Origin: Triglochin maritima
Taxonomy: Eukaryota > Streptophyta > Magnoliopsida > Alismatales > Juncaginaceae
Reading direction: 5' to 3'
Assembly (NCBI GenBank): GCA_963682175.1
Contig: OY821777.1
Location: forward strand, 16,698,001-16,762,000
DNA: 64,000 nucleotides
Part shown: one piece after another, positions 11,103 to 22,868 of the stretch
Position numbering within the stretch: position 1 is the first letter of the stretch
How the letters are laid out: each line of letters begins with the position of its first letter
Notes under the pieces: model-generated
What the model saw: the letters and a program-made list of their open reading frames with translations, nothing else
Told to the model about the DNA's origin: nothing
The model's database searches: none
Position numbers and translations under genes: made by a program

Positions 11103-12475
11103 TCAAAGGATCAAACTGAAAGAGCTTGAACCTCTCGAGATTTGGGAAATAAGGGGCAACGGAAGAAGAATCTCTCCCGTTGCGGAACTGAAGTTATGAT
11201 CATCAATCCATACTCTCCAACCAACAGGTTGGTGCGTCGGAACGAGCTCAAGAACCTTGTTAGGCATGTCCGACACACCAGGCGAACAAAAAGTGGGTCT
11301 CATACCCAAGGTATCCTCCAAGGAACTCCTAATACCCTCATGAGCAATGTAGTTTTTTGATGTTCCATCATTTCCAAGATGATCAGGAACAATAGTGAGA
11401 GGCAAACTCTCATCAGGTTGTTTGAAATTGAGGGGACTAGGGAGCTCTTGCTCCACTAGAGGAGAGTCCTTAGGAGGTCCAACAATAAGGTCATGTGGCT
11501 CAAGGGCCACAGGACAAGAAGATAAGGCACAATCATGTGCCGACTCGTAATGAAGCTGGTCCATGTTATTCTCAATTGGGATCGAATCGTCCACCAAGTG
11601 ATCGTGAATTGAAACCCCAAGTCCCTCAGACTGACTAGGAGTTTGACTTTGAAAGATTGTGCTTTGAATTTGTGGATGTGGTGGTGGCGGTTCGATATCA
11701 AAAGATGAATCCTCATGTTGACAAGAAAAGTTACTTTCCTCACGTTCACGTAATTGCTGCGACATTTGACTCACTTGCACTGCCATATTTTTTATGGACT
11801 GTTGAGTGGTTTCCATGAACGTAAGGAAAGTTTGTTTCAAGGAATCAGGTATGCGGTCAACTATGAGGTCCAAGTCAGAGCTTGGGAAATTTTGGGGTTG
11901 GGTGTTGATGGGCTGAGAATGAGTCCAATGATTTGAAGGGGGGTGTTGGTAGAATTCTGGGTATTCGGGAGGAGGATACTGGGGTGGAAATGATGTATAA
12001 GAATTTTAATACGAATTGTCTCCCCACGAATCCATCCCGCTCGGGTTTACGCGGATGCGTAATGGTCATAATGAGCATTTTGGGAAAATGTGTGCTCATA
12101 CTCAGGCTCAGGGGCAACATAAGGACATTCCCCTATAACATGACCAATCAACCCACAACAGTCACATGGTACGGCTACTGGAGTCACTGGTGCACCCATG
12201 TCATCTACCACATGCCTGAAAGAGGCCAAAGGTTCTTGTAATGTCTCAGATTGATGACCAACATATGATCCGACATAACTAGATGGTGGTCTAGCAGTCG
12301 GTGCCTCTCTCATACTACCCCAATATGAAGATTGCTCAGTCACACAATGAAGATTGTCCCAACCATACGAGGTGTTCGTCTGAGCCACCCCAGGTTGCAT
12401 GGGTCCGGAATACCAGGACGAATTGTCCTGGTCCCAACTATGATATGGATGGTCGCCCATGTAACCATCCATCAC
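11103..12475 (-). pseudogene. Element 2 zinc-knuckle Gag-like ORF, broken
   Basis: The N-terminal part (12047-12475, 142 codons) starts MMDGYMGDHPYH and contains the knuckle CDCCGLIGHVIGEC. A one-base deletion relative to element 1 near 12050 shifts the frame, and a TAA follows near 12009 where element 1 has TCA. The C-terminal part (11103-11873, 256 codons) is open and aligns with element 1 from MDLIVDRIPDSLKQTF onward. Taken together, elements 1 and 2 suggest an ancestral ORF of roughly 450-500 codons. I do not recognise the regions outside the knuckle. No protease or reverse transcriptase motif is present. Confidence 0.65.
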
Positions 12476-13587
12476 AACAGAGAACTCTAGAGTCGATCAC
12501 TCTCACCACCACGAGGCTAAACTCGCAAAAAGTGCTCGACTCGACCCTAAAACGCTACCAGAGAGTGTAAAGGGGAGGAGACTATAACGTAGAAGAAGGT
12601 GAGAAGAAGATGACTCAGAGGAGAAGGGAAGAATCCCTAAAGCTAGCGCGGGTAAAGGGTGAAGGTAGAAGCCTAACTAGCAAGCACGGCACAAACAATG
12701 TAAGGCAATGGGTCCTTAGGCTAGACGACGCCTAACTTCGAGGTCACTAGCCTTGACACGCCTCACCTCCCTACGATGAAGACCACAATGCCCAACAAGT
12801 GATACCAGATCCGGAGATCCAGTACCTCCTACTATCGACAAGGTAGGCAACGCCGATCAGGTCATGACGGTCTCGACTAGATTACTCTCATAGTGCGTCT
12901 GAATTCCTTAGGGCCAATGTCTACTTGCTTTTAGTTAAGGCTTTATTAAGAGTGATTTTTGGGGCCAAGGAAAGGGTGATGAAATCCGCCACCTTATCTT
13001 TTATGGGACAGCCCCTCCTTAGTAGCGTTTTGATCCTAAATCTAGCAATCAATCGCTCCAATCAAACACTCACTCACTCTTGTCCTGATGCAATTCCTAC
13101 TAACTAATGCATGGGCATACGAGATGCATGAATGAGTGTAGGAAATTGCGTACCTTACACCAGCGCTCAACAACTGAAAATAAAGCTAAAAGAAAAGACA
13201 ACTATATGCCTAAGTCAATACATGATGCGTGACCTAAACAAGTAAGAACGTCTAGTCTTTTGCTTTGGATTTTAGGGCCAAGTTGACTAATGGGGGAGTG
13301 ATTAATGATCTGGGAGCAAACTAGAAGTCACAACATGCAAAATAGGGCTCCCAGATAACAAAAGTGAAGCAATAAACCACTAGAAGAATAAAGAAAGCAG
13401 GAAGACCTCACCAGGCCGCCAATTGGCGGTCCCAGACCGCTGATTGGCGGTACCTTTTGAAGTGTTGGTGCTCCAACTCTTCCAATAGCCTCCCCGTGCG
13501 CTCTAGGATCCCTGAGACTAAGAAAAACTGGAAACAAAAAATTAAAAACCTCTCGAATCGTCCAAACCAACGTCTGGACAGAGCACC

Positions 13588-13605
13588 TCCCCGGCAACGG
13601 CGCCA
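13588..13605 (-). other. Primer-binding site of element 2 (tRNA-Asp)
   Basis: This is the same 18-nt tRNA-Asp 3'-end match as in element 1, six bases from the LTR start at 13612. Confidence 0.9.
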
Positions 13606-13611
13606 AAAACT

Positions 13612-15167
13612 TGATTGATCGTTTTATATAAACCGCAAGTGCACGGCCGCGTTAAAGCGGTGGCAAGTACGGGTCGTCCACTGGGAGGTGTGTCGACGAT
13701 TGGTTTGTTCGAAGGCGAGAGGTAAAAAGAAGGAGAGGAAGGTTGGTTACACTAAACTACACTAAGATGCAAAAAGGAAATGGAAGAAAAGCAAGAAAAC
13801 TAAACCCCAAAGGGGGTAGAGAAATAATGTGAACATAAAGAAGTGTGTGTGTGTTCATTAAGCTCCTCACAACATGTAGTGCATGAAATCATAAAACTAC
13901 ATCCAACTTTGCCTCCACATGAATTAAGATAAGACTACATCATTAAAACATACAAGACAATAATTGGAATGAAGCTACATGAACTCAAGTATAAAGACTA
14001 TACCCTACTATGCCTCCACATGAATTAAGATAAGACTACATCATTAAAACATACAAGACATTAGCTAAGGTAAAGGCAACAAGAGCACATACACTACAAA
14101 TTGTATTTCCAATATTAACTTCATATATATCCTAACCTTATCATTCCCCATAAAATAGGTCCACTAATCAAACCATAAGCTAAGCTTCATTCAAGAGCAT
14201 TAGCATATCAAAGATAAGAGTGAAAACTCATTAGATGGTTATGGAAATCATATAAAGCTCAAGGGATAAAGATAACACACACTTAATACACTACATGATT
14301 ATATCACATATTTCTCCACCCCCCAAATGGGGATGGAACTACTCACTACTCATTACACTAACTATAATAACAAAAGAAAGCATAATACTGAAATGAAAGT
14401 TAACTAAGAAGGCAAGAAATATTAAAGAAAACATAAAAGGAAAGAAAAGACTAAACAAATATGCACAAATTAAAAGACAACATTAAAAGAAATAGAAGAA
14501 TTATTTTATTAACAAATGACTCACATTGAAGGTAGCATTCTTCTCCACCTTGAGTTTTTGCTTCAAGGCTCACTCCCTAGTAGAGAGAATGCCACCAAGC
14601 AATGGGTGATTACAATGGAAGGTGAAGAGTTCTATTTATAAGCATGGAAAAAGCTAATCGGGGACAATCCCCCGATGTGGGACTAAACCAATACCAAAAA
14701 TAGCCTAAACACATAATAATACAAGTCCAGGAGAAAGCTTAGCGGATCTGGGGCTATATGGACCGCCAATTAGCGGTCCAAGACCGCCAATTGGCGGTCT
14801 ATAAACTTCAGATCGAGTTGCTTTTGGTTGTGGGCTTTGCTTGAGGATTTGTTGGTCTTGGATGCATCTACTTGGTTTGTTGGAGCTCCGACCCGAATCG
14901 AATTGCCAAAATACTCCCCATGATGGTGTGGAGTTTCTTGTTTTGCTCTTAGGTCCTTCGGTCTTACGATCAGGTCCTTCTCCATTGCATCTCAGTCCTT
15001 AGGTCTCACAATTAAGTCATTTTTTCCTGCTTTTGGGTCCCTTCATGGCTCTTCTCTTCAAACCTATCTATTCCTGAAAACTAAACATAAAACTCGTAAC
15101 ATAGCATTGTTTAGGTGAAAGATAATGGATATAAGATACAAATATAAACATGAAATGATGTCAATCA
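13612..15167 (-). repeat. Element 2 5' LTR, intact, 1556 bp
   Basis: It begins TGATTGATC and ends GATGTCAATCA, giving the TG...CA ends of an LTR. The U5 edge faces the primer site. A TATA box and a palindromic doublet (14761-14800) mark U3. An internal duplication is visible: two similar blocks of about 115 bp around 13905-14070 each contain the phrase CATCATTAAAACATACAAGACA. Confidence 0.9.
14633..14640 (-). promoter_or_regulatory. TATA box of the element 2 LTR
   Basis: The minus strand reads TATAAATA, about 120 bp downstream (in transcription direction) of the palindromic doublet. The same TATAAATA is found in the LTRs of elements 3 (33153-33160) and 4 (46870-46877). Confidence 0.7.
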
Positions 15168-15183
15168 GTAAACCCATTACATA

Positions 15184-16155
15184 TCAATCATCAAGCCAAT
15201 CTACATGGTTCCTCAATCCCATGGACTCGAAATGCATTTCGCCCTTGGCTTGGGATAAGGGTTTTGTGAATGGATCATCTGTGTTGCTGTTGGTGTCCAC
15301 CCATAAAAGATTTATTTTGCCTTCATCGATGAGGTCACGTGTTACGAAGTACTTACGATCCATGTACTTCACTTTGTGGTGTGATCTAGGATCCTTGATT
15401 TGCGAGATAGATGCACTATTATCGCAAAATAGCTCGATGGGTTCCTTGCTCGTGGGAACTACTCCAAGCTCTTCAAGGAACTTCTTGATCCACACTTCTT
15501 CCTTGCTCGCTTCAGTGACAACCATTACTTCGGAAGCAGTGGTTGAGTCGGTCGTAGTGCTTTGCTTCCAACTACGCCAACTCACAGCTCCACCATTCAG
15601 AAGAAAGACGTATCCTGATTGCGACCTTCTATCGTCTGGATCACTCATGAAACTCGCATCCGAGTACCCTTCGGCTATCAACTCCCTTTGACCTCCATAA
15701 ACAAGAATCTTATCCTTAGTCCGATTAAGGTACTTCAGGATATTCTTGACCGCAGTGCAATGCTCAGGACCTACGTTGGATTGGTGACGACTTGTCACGC
15801 TTAGAGCATACGAGACATCGGTTCTTGTGCAAGTCATCGCGTACATGATCGACCTAATTGCCGAAGCATAAGGGACATCCTTCATGTACTCTAAGTCCTT
15901 ACGCGATTCCGCACGTTGAGACTTCTTGAGTTGCACACCCATACTCTTTGGCACACTGCCCTTTTTGGAGTTGTTCATCTTGAACCTTTCCAAGACCTTG
16001 TCAATGGCTTGGGATAAGGGGCATTGGTGAAGAGAGATTTGCCAACTTCTCAAGGTACCCTTACATCGTGAGAAAATGCATGGATACCAATGTTCCCTCC
16101 GCCATATGGCACCTTGTGAGTGCGATGGTGGTCTTATAGCGCTCCTTTCGGGCAC
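15184..16155 (-). pseudogene. Ty1-copia A: end of reverse transcriptase plus RNase H
   Basis: From about residue 50 (IDKVLERFKM) the frame follows the C-terminus of a Ty1-copia polyprotein: VPYASAIRSIMYAMTCTRTD, then the RNase H stretch with YSDASF and CDNSASISQIKDP, and the terminal DPFTKPLSQ. The first ~48 residues are not pol; they come from gag sequence read in another frame. The catalytic YVDD part of reverse transcriptase is deleted. The product would be inactive. Confidence 0.85.
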
Positions 16156-16477
16156 TATCCATGAACATCTTTGATAAAGCCTCCATGGTCTTCTTGGGTT
16201 TTGAATTCAAGTATTTCGCTTGAAGCGAGTCACCCATGGATGCTAGCATAAGACCGTGAACTTGGTTCTCTTGGTCTTCCCACTTGGCTTTAGCCTCTTT
16301 CTCTTCATCGGTTAATCTCTCATTCCACTTTGGGATTGGACCTTCCAAAATGTGAGATAGTTTCTCAAACTTTAACACGATGTTGAGTTTGAGTTGCCAA
16401 CTAATGAAGTTTGAGCCATCATTCGCTAAAGGGTGTTTTTCTATCATGGATCGTACGATAGGTTGGATGTTCGACAT
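16061..16477 (-). pseudogene. Ty1-copia A: N-terminal Gag fragment
   Basis: The 138-codon frame starts MSNIQPIVRSMIEKHPLAND and has the Ty1-copia Gag (UBN2-type) pattern, including NFISWQLKLNIVLKFEKL and ALTRCHMAEGT. It ends at a TAA after HFLTM. Beyond this stop the same frame continues in Gag-like sequence for about 15 codons before joining pol. The knuckle and the rest of Gag are deleted. Confidence 0.8.
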
Positions 16478-17268
16478 TTTTCTACAAAATAAATCATATA
16501 GGTTTTAATGCCAATTTTATGTTTTAATACACATGCATACATATATCGAATATATAAATGTAAATGTTGCAAATAAAAAATCTTGCCCATAAATGCAACA
16601 ATACAAGATCCTATCAATTGTAATATAGACTAGCTAAAGGCTATCGAATACATTACAATATCAAGGTAAGAAAACATTTTCTAATCACAACCTTTTTGAA
16701 TTTTAGCAATATATTAGCATCTTCAAACTCTTGTGATTCTTGTCGTTTTAATTATGAGGGAATGCGACCTATCCTCGTAAGAAAAACTTTTTCCCATTCA
16801 ATTTTGGGATTTCACCATCCAAAATATGAGATAGTTTTTCAAACCTCAACACGATATTAAAATTGAGTTACCATTTCATGAAGTTTGAGCCATCATTTTG
16901 CAAAGGATTCTTTTCGATCATAGATCGCATAATAGGTTGGATATTAGACATTTCTACAAAATAAATTATACAGGATTTTAATGTCAATTTTATGTTTTAA
17001 TACACATGCATACATATATCAAATATAAATGCAAATGTTGCAAATAAAAATCTTGCCCATAAATGCAACAATCCAAGATCCCATCAATTGTAATATAGAC
17101 TAGCTAAGGGCTATCGAATACATTACAATATCAAGGTAAGAAAACATTTTTCTAATCACAACCTTTTTGAATTTTAGCAACATTTAGCATCTTCAAACTC
17201 TTGTGACTCTTGTCGTTTTAATTATGAGGGCATACGACCTATCCTCGTAAGAAAAACTTTTTCCCAAA
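16321..17268 (-). repeat. Tandem duplication (period ~474 bp) of gag start and leader in copia A
   Basis: The block 16321-16794 (first ~50 gag codons and upstream leader) is repeated at 16795-17268 with many substitutions. Both copies contain the phrase TTAATACACATGCATACATA and the same order of landmarks. The outer copy has a decayed gag start. The divergence suggests an old duplication. Confidence 0.75.
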
Positions 17269-18452
17269 ACCGAGCGAGGGCTCTAGGTAATGTTAAGAAA
17301 ACTTATTTTCATTTGATACGAGATACGTTTATCCCTTGTATTCACAACTAAACACACTCGGGGTTCACTAGGGTGATACACACCTCATACATTTAATTGT
17401 GGCACAACAACAGACAACCATTATATCTCCCACTATTCCCAAAGATAGAGGGAGCTATCTCCCGCTAAGGGCGAGCAGAGTATCCCTCGATCAATGGCTG
17501 CTAGTGGATGAAATAAGAAGGAAATTATTCTTAATTTTTGTTGGACAATTTCATATATTTACATGTGATTTGGAATTTTAGGTTATCATGCATATTAATA
17601 TTCATACACATCCTAACATTCACCACATTCATCACATGCATAGTAGAAATTAAAAAAACAGAAATTAAACATTCACACAATCCACATCGTGTGAGTTTAT
17701 ATGTTCCCTTCGATCCTCGATCCTCGATCCCTGATCTTCGATCCTCGATCGATGCGCTACAGCGGCGACTTCCTCTTGCACCGGATATGTAGATTTTACA
17801 GAAAATAAACATGCTCCTCACATTCGATAAAAACCGACTAGTGCAAGTCCTATGTAAAAACCTCTCATATGCAAATGCAACTATCTAAAAGACAGAAAGA
17901 GAGAGAATTTTGGCTTTTACATACATAAGCCCCTGTATAATAATGATTACATACATTCATAATTGCTGATTTGGAACATATAAACTCACAATCCTGCAAA
18001 GCAACTCAAGCATCTATGCACGCAATTGCTATAAACTACAGAATCTAATTTATCAATCATCTAGAATCCTAAACAATTCTTTGAAAAATATTTTGAAATC
18101 CATTAAAACATTTTTCATTCATCCATAGTTCAAAAATTAATTTTGAACCGCTGTCCATCCAATTTCCAATGGAAAGATGAACTGCAGTTTTTCCGTTTTG
18201 TTGATTCTCTTACAAAATAATCGTTTTTAAATAAAACGAAATTATTGTAAGTTAGACTAATGTCTTAATCTTAATTCTAATAATTACATGGCATGTTTTC
18301 AAACTCTTAAAATATTCAGACGAATTATTCCAGAGAATTATATCAACAAAACATCCATACATCGAAAAACCGGTAAACCGAATTGTTTAAATCCTAGATG
18401 GCAAACTAAATTCGTTTACAACCTTAAATCATAAGAAAATTGAACCCTAATG

Positions 18453-18464
18453 CTTTGATACCAC
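18453..18464 (-). other. Primer-binding site of copia A (initiator tRNA-Met type)
   Basis: The minus strand reads TGGTATCAAAGC right beside the LTR edge. This is the usual Ty1-copia primer site (TGGTATCAGAGC) with one change. Confidence 0.75.
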
Positions 18465-19107
18465 TGATGGATTTCATGTTTAATTATACATATATATTTT
18501 CGAAATTTGTATGTATAATAAGGATCATCTACAATTTTCTACGATTTATTTCATGCATGTATTGGTTTGTTTCAATAACTAGTTTTAAAAACTTATTAAA
18601 ACAAACATGAGTCTACGAAATTCATACCTAGAAGTTCTCTAAAACTTCTTGAAGATTCGGAGACGCTGTGGATGCTTGTTGTTGCGCCGGATGCCTCCGA
18701 GATTTCACCAAACTCTAAACGAGATTGGAGAGAGAAGAGCTAGCCTCTCGATCTCCAATAGAGTTTAGAATCCAATTACTAACCCCTCTTTAATTCTCTT
18801 GAGAAGATTTTCTCTTAAGAACTAAAACTAAACTTAAGAATTAAGGGATTTTCGTGGAGAATTATGGAGAGAGAATTTTTGCACAAGAAATAATGAATTA
18901 GATTAATTGGGTAATGAAATAAGCTTGTATTTATAAGCTCTCTCCAAATTACCTATTCATGTGCAACCCCTTACCATGATCTCATGCAAAATTCCATCTA
19001 ACCATCCATTATTTAATAATAAATAATATTAGCCACGAATTAAATCAATTATGGACCAATTCCATGCATGATCTAATTAATTCTTAAATTAATTCTGCAC
19101 AAAACCG

Positions 19108-19330
19108 TCTGGACTGGTCGACCGTTTCAAGGTTCGGTCGACCGCTCGAACCTAGTTTCGGTCAACCGTTCTATAACTCGGTCGACCGTTCGTAATAGGA
19201 ATTATTCCATCGCAATGTTCGGTCGACCGACCGATCACATTCGGTCGACCGTTCGAACAGATGAAAATTCTCTGTTATCGGTCGAGACACATCCGGTCGA
19301 CCGTTTACTGCTAACCGGTCGACCGTTTGA
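19108..19330 (-). promoter_or_regulatory. Cluster of CGGTCGACCG palindromes in copia A U3
   Basis: Six perfect copies of the self-complementary 10-mer CGGTCGACCG and at least two one-mismatch copies fall within about 220 bp. They lie 170-400 bp upstream of the minus-strand TATA box. The position suggests repeated transcription-factor sites, as in enhancer arrays of other plant copia LTRs; this is inference. Confidence 0.55.
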
Positions 19331-20257
19331 GCACTGTTCTGCAGACTTGTCAAATTTTGGTTTAACCCTTACAAAATTTGACATTTCGGGATTAGTAGTA
19401 AATTCACAACTTATGTAACATATTATCCTATGTAATGATAAATCATTACACCCCATAATATTTACATCACATATGAATTTAATTTAGATTCTAATTATGT
19501 TATTAATCACAACATAATTTTGATTTTGCTTGTTCACCCCATGTGTCATATTTTCTACATGAAACCCGACACATCTTATGAACTCAAAATCTCCATTACT
19601 CGTTTCCCAGTTTTGTGGTGTGACCTATGGGAGGATCTAAACTAAGTTGGCAGTGATATTAAGAGCTTAATATCACAAGCTATAAGCGGTATCTAGCTAC
19701 ACATTATAGCTCCCAATTAGTTAGATGTCTTAATTCCACTCGAACCAAAACCCGATCCATTTAGTGATGGAGTGCACCACTTGTGTCCGTCCCTTGCCTC
19801 ATGATATTAAGAATACACACAAAGTAGTATTGTGTCATCTTTGTATTAATATTCATTTCTTGATCTCTTTAAGCTAGTTATAAATATGTGACTTAACTCA
19901 AATCACATTGTGCACATTACAACTTTGCTTTATCAAGGGGCCTACTAATATCATCACTCAATTAAGAGGGACAATGATAATCTTTTGACTAACTATCTTC
20001 TCCAACGAAAGTTATACTTAACCAACTAATGTCTTTACACTACACTCATCGATAGCTCAAGACACTAGTCTAATTAAGAACTCCTTAAGCGATCGGATAT
20101 AAGTCTCATATCAAAGGACCAAGGACACAGTAAAATATTAATGACACAGAAAAACATTCCTATAATATTTTACTTGTTAGGTCAATTCGGTATACAAAAG
20201 TACTATTTTCCTCTTTTGTGTACCCGTGTTGTCACTCACTTGTAGAGCTACAATGAT

Positions 20258-20735
20258 CTATGACCAACACGACAATCTTAACTCGGTAATTAATGTCCCA
20301 TGTTAATTACCATGATTGCGAATATCTTTTGTTTTATGTAAACCAATATCTTTTAGAGCTCTACGGTTAAGGACCAAAAGCATCTTCCTTAACACTTCTA
20401 AAAGACGAATAACATAAACAAGGAACAAAATGATTTCTCATTCAATTCATAATAATTGACATTTAAAAGTAAAACTTTTAGAACACATTCCCTTCACTAT
20501 GACCAACACGACAATCTTAACTCGGTAATTAATGTCCCATGTTAATTACCGTGATTGCGAATATCTTTTGTTTTATGTAAACCAATATCTTTTAGAGCTC
20601 TACGGTTAAGGACCAAGAGCCTCTTCCTTAACACTTCTAAAAGACGAATAACATAAACAATGAACAAAATGATTTCTCATTCAATTCATAATAATTGACA
20701 TTTAAAAGTAAAACTTTTAGAACACATTCCCTTCA
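20258..20735. repeat. Tandem duplication, unit 239 bp
   Basis: 20258-20496 and 20497-20735 are nearly identical direct copies beginning CTATGACCAACACGACAATC and ending CATTCCCTTCA. The few differences (for example ACCATGATT versus ACCGTGATT) indicate a recent event at the outer end of the copia A LTR. Confidence 0.9.
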
Positions 20736-20736
20736 A

Positions 20737-21149
20737 AACGGACCGCCAATTAGCGGTCTTGGACCACCAATTGGCAGTCTATATGGTCCGGATCACGCTA
20801 GATTTTATTCTGGGCTTTTCTGGATGTCTTTGTTGGTCTTTGATGCATCTACTTCACTTGTTGGAGCTCCGACCTGAATAGAATTGCAAAAATACTCCCC
20901 ATGATGGTGTGGAGTTTTCTGTTTTGCTCTTAGGTCCTTTGGTCTTACATTCAGGTTGTTATCCCTTGCATCTTAGTCCTCGAGTCTCTCAACTCAGTTA
21001 TTTTTCCTATCTTTTAGGTCCTTTCATGCCTCTTCTCATCGAAACTCTTTATTTCTGAAATTCAAACATAAAACTCGTCACGTAGCATTGCTTAGGTGTA
21101 AGATAATGGATATAAGATACAAATATAAGCATGAAATGATGTCAATCAC
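20737..21149 (-). repeat. Orphan LTR fragment of the element 1/2 family
   Basis: It is closely similar to 3287-3699 (end of the element 1 3' LTR), including the palindromic doublet at its left side and the terminal GATGTCAATCA at 21149. The left part is missing where the copia A LTR begins, consistent with insertion of copia A into this LTR. Confidence 0.85.
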
Positions 21150-22868
21150 CCACCGTCTAACGGCAACCTCATAATTAGCTCAAACTCCTACTCAATCATT
21201 GATTTTTTTTGTTCCTAGCTGAACTTCTTCATGTGACGGTCTTACACATCGACAACCTCAGTAATCAGGGAATGATCAATGGGTGGGCGATTCATTCCCA
21301 TCATGAAATGAATTGGCATTTTATTGAAAAATAATTTTCTGCTCATATTCATCTCGTCCAACGTCATATTTGTCTTTGTTATTTTACAACAGACATGGAT
21401 TTCTCTGGGATACGCTGCATAAAATAACATCAACATTTCCGAGACAAAACACCTAATTCAAATACCACAGCAAAATCCAGCACAACTTCTAGAAATATGT
21501 ATACCTGAAATATGTAAAAGATATACGACAAACATTTTTAGATAAAGCAATTACACAGTAATGGACAGATAAATTTAAAATACAGTATAATACAAGGACA
21601 CAATTATTTTTTAAAGTATATCAAAGAGTCATTAATCGAGATAGACTTATCTAGACACACCGTGGGATCATAAAATGTCATCAACTAAACATCTCATTAC
21701 GTTAACCAGGTACACAACCACATAAATATATCCACATACCCAAAACTTCATATTGTAAACAACATTATGTTCACCAGATAAATGTGGATTACCATCTACT
21801 ACACAAACAAAAATGTAACTACAAAATCAACTAAACCAATCTACCTTTATAAAACCAAAGGAGCAATAAACTCATACAATGCCAAATAAATCTAAACACC
21901 ACACCCCTACACACAAAAAACGCAATCAAAAAATCAATCACCTCAAAATTTTGTCTCCAAAGGTAAGGTTTTGCCTAGTTGGTGAAACTCGTGAGTACAC
22001 ACCAATAACCAACAAAACCATCAAACCAAATGAAACATACACCCATAAATATCCTTCACAGTATATGCAACCTACCATCACTAAAAACACCGAAAAGCAT
22101 GGAGATACACATATCAAAACCACAAACACTACTAAAAATACCACCAAAAATCTACAACCTTAACACCCCCCACCCACCTACACATCCCCTAAAAACTCGA
22201 AAAATATGCAATTCATTCAACACAACCACAACCATAATTTTTTTACTTGAAAAAGGACAAAAAAACCTATGACAGAAAACCAAACCCTTAAACCAAAACA
22301 AAATCTATTACTGTCACCCACGAAATTCTTATAAACATTTCCCACTAACCTACTATGCCTTCCTCCTCGCCTCCATTAACCTAGCAAACGTGCTCCCAAA
22401 AAACACCAAATCACCGGAAGAAACTCAAACTCACCCTAAAATCACCGGAACCCTAGGAGACAATCGATTTTGAATATATCCGCCAAACGAACTTGAAATG
22501 ACACACATTTGCTCATTAGTTAAGATTCGAACATTTGCCCTCCAATTTCATAAAATTCGATATACACTAGGATATTTGCAAAAATGACTACTCCCGTTAT
22601 AGAGGTTTGGTGGTGTGTCCAATCAATTTTACAATAATGTGTAGATGGATCATTACTCTATCATTCATTGATGGGGGGTTGAAGGGTCGACCGTGATGAG
22701 AGATTGAGCTTCAATTGATTCGTACTATGCATATCGATAGGTGGAGCATTATATAAATGCATAGATCATATATTTGAAGGGGAGAAATCATATAGGAAGG
22801 GGGAGAAATAAACTGAATCTTAAGCATTAATTAAGATATATCTTTGTCATCATAAAAAATGAGAAGAT
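21150..22868. other. No gene recognised
   Basis: Short open frames occur (minus 21242-21436; plus 21879-22163) but have no domain I recognise. The composition, A/C-rich on the plus strand from 21.8 to 22.3 kb, gives no consistent coding signal. It may be flanking genomic DNA or an old transposon. Confidence 0.4.

Larger units (their letters stand above)
9725..15167 (-). mobile_element. Element 2: non-autonomous Ty3-like LTR retrotransposon lacking its own 3' LTR
   Basis: On the minus strand the order is an intact 5' LTR (13612-15167), a tRNA-Asp primer site, a leader with a palindromic doublet (13414-13451), a zinc-knuckle ORF (11103-12475, broken), and non-coding DNA to about 9725. There homology to element 1 stops, just short of an inverted LTR. 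The terminal polypurine tract and hairpin region present in element 1 are missing. The right LTR edge abuts a Ty1-copia pol remnant, so this element probably inserted into that copia copy. No pol genes are present. Confidence 0.8.
15168..20735 (-). mobile_element. Ty1-copia element A, internally deleted, 3' end lost
   Basis: Reading leftwards on the minus strand: a long 5' LTR (18465-20735), an initiator-tRNA-Met-type primer site, a leader, a gag start (16477), and then an abrupt join to the RT/RNase H end of pol (about 16015 to 15184). Zinc knuckle, protease, integrase and most of reverse transcriptase are missing. The 3' LTR is not seen, because element 2 abuts immediately past the pol stop at 15167/15168. 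The outer LTR edge abuts an LTR fragment of the element 1/2 family, which suggests that this copia inserted into such an LTR. Confidence 0.8.
18465..20735 (-). repeat. Copia A 5' LTR, about 2.0-2.3 kb
   Basis: On the minus strand it starts TGAAGGGAATGTG (20735, or 20496 before the tandem duplication) and ends AATCCATCA at 18465, beside the primer site. A minus-strand TATAAATA lies near 18929-18936, and the palindrome cluster at 19108-19330 lies upstream of it. Without the 239-bp duplication the LTR would be about 2032 bp. Confidence 0.75.

Noticed and set aside
19108..19330. CGGTCGACCG repeats as a CRISPR-like array
   Set aside because: Units are 10-bp palindromes with irregular spacing inside a plant LTR. 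No repeat-spacer structure.
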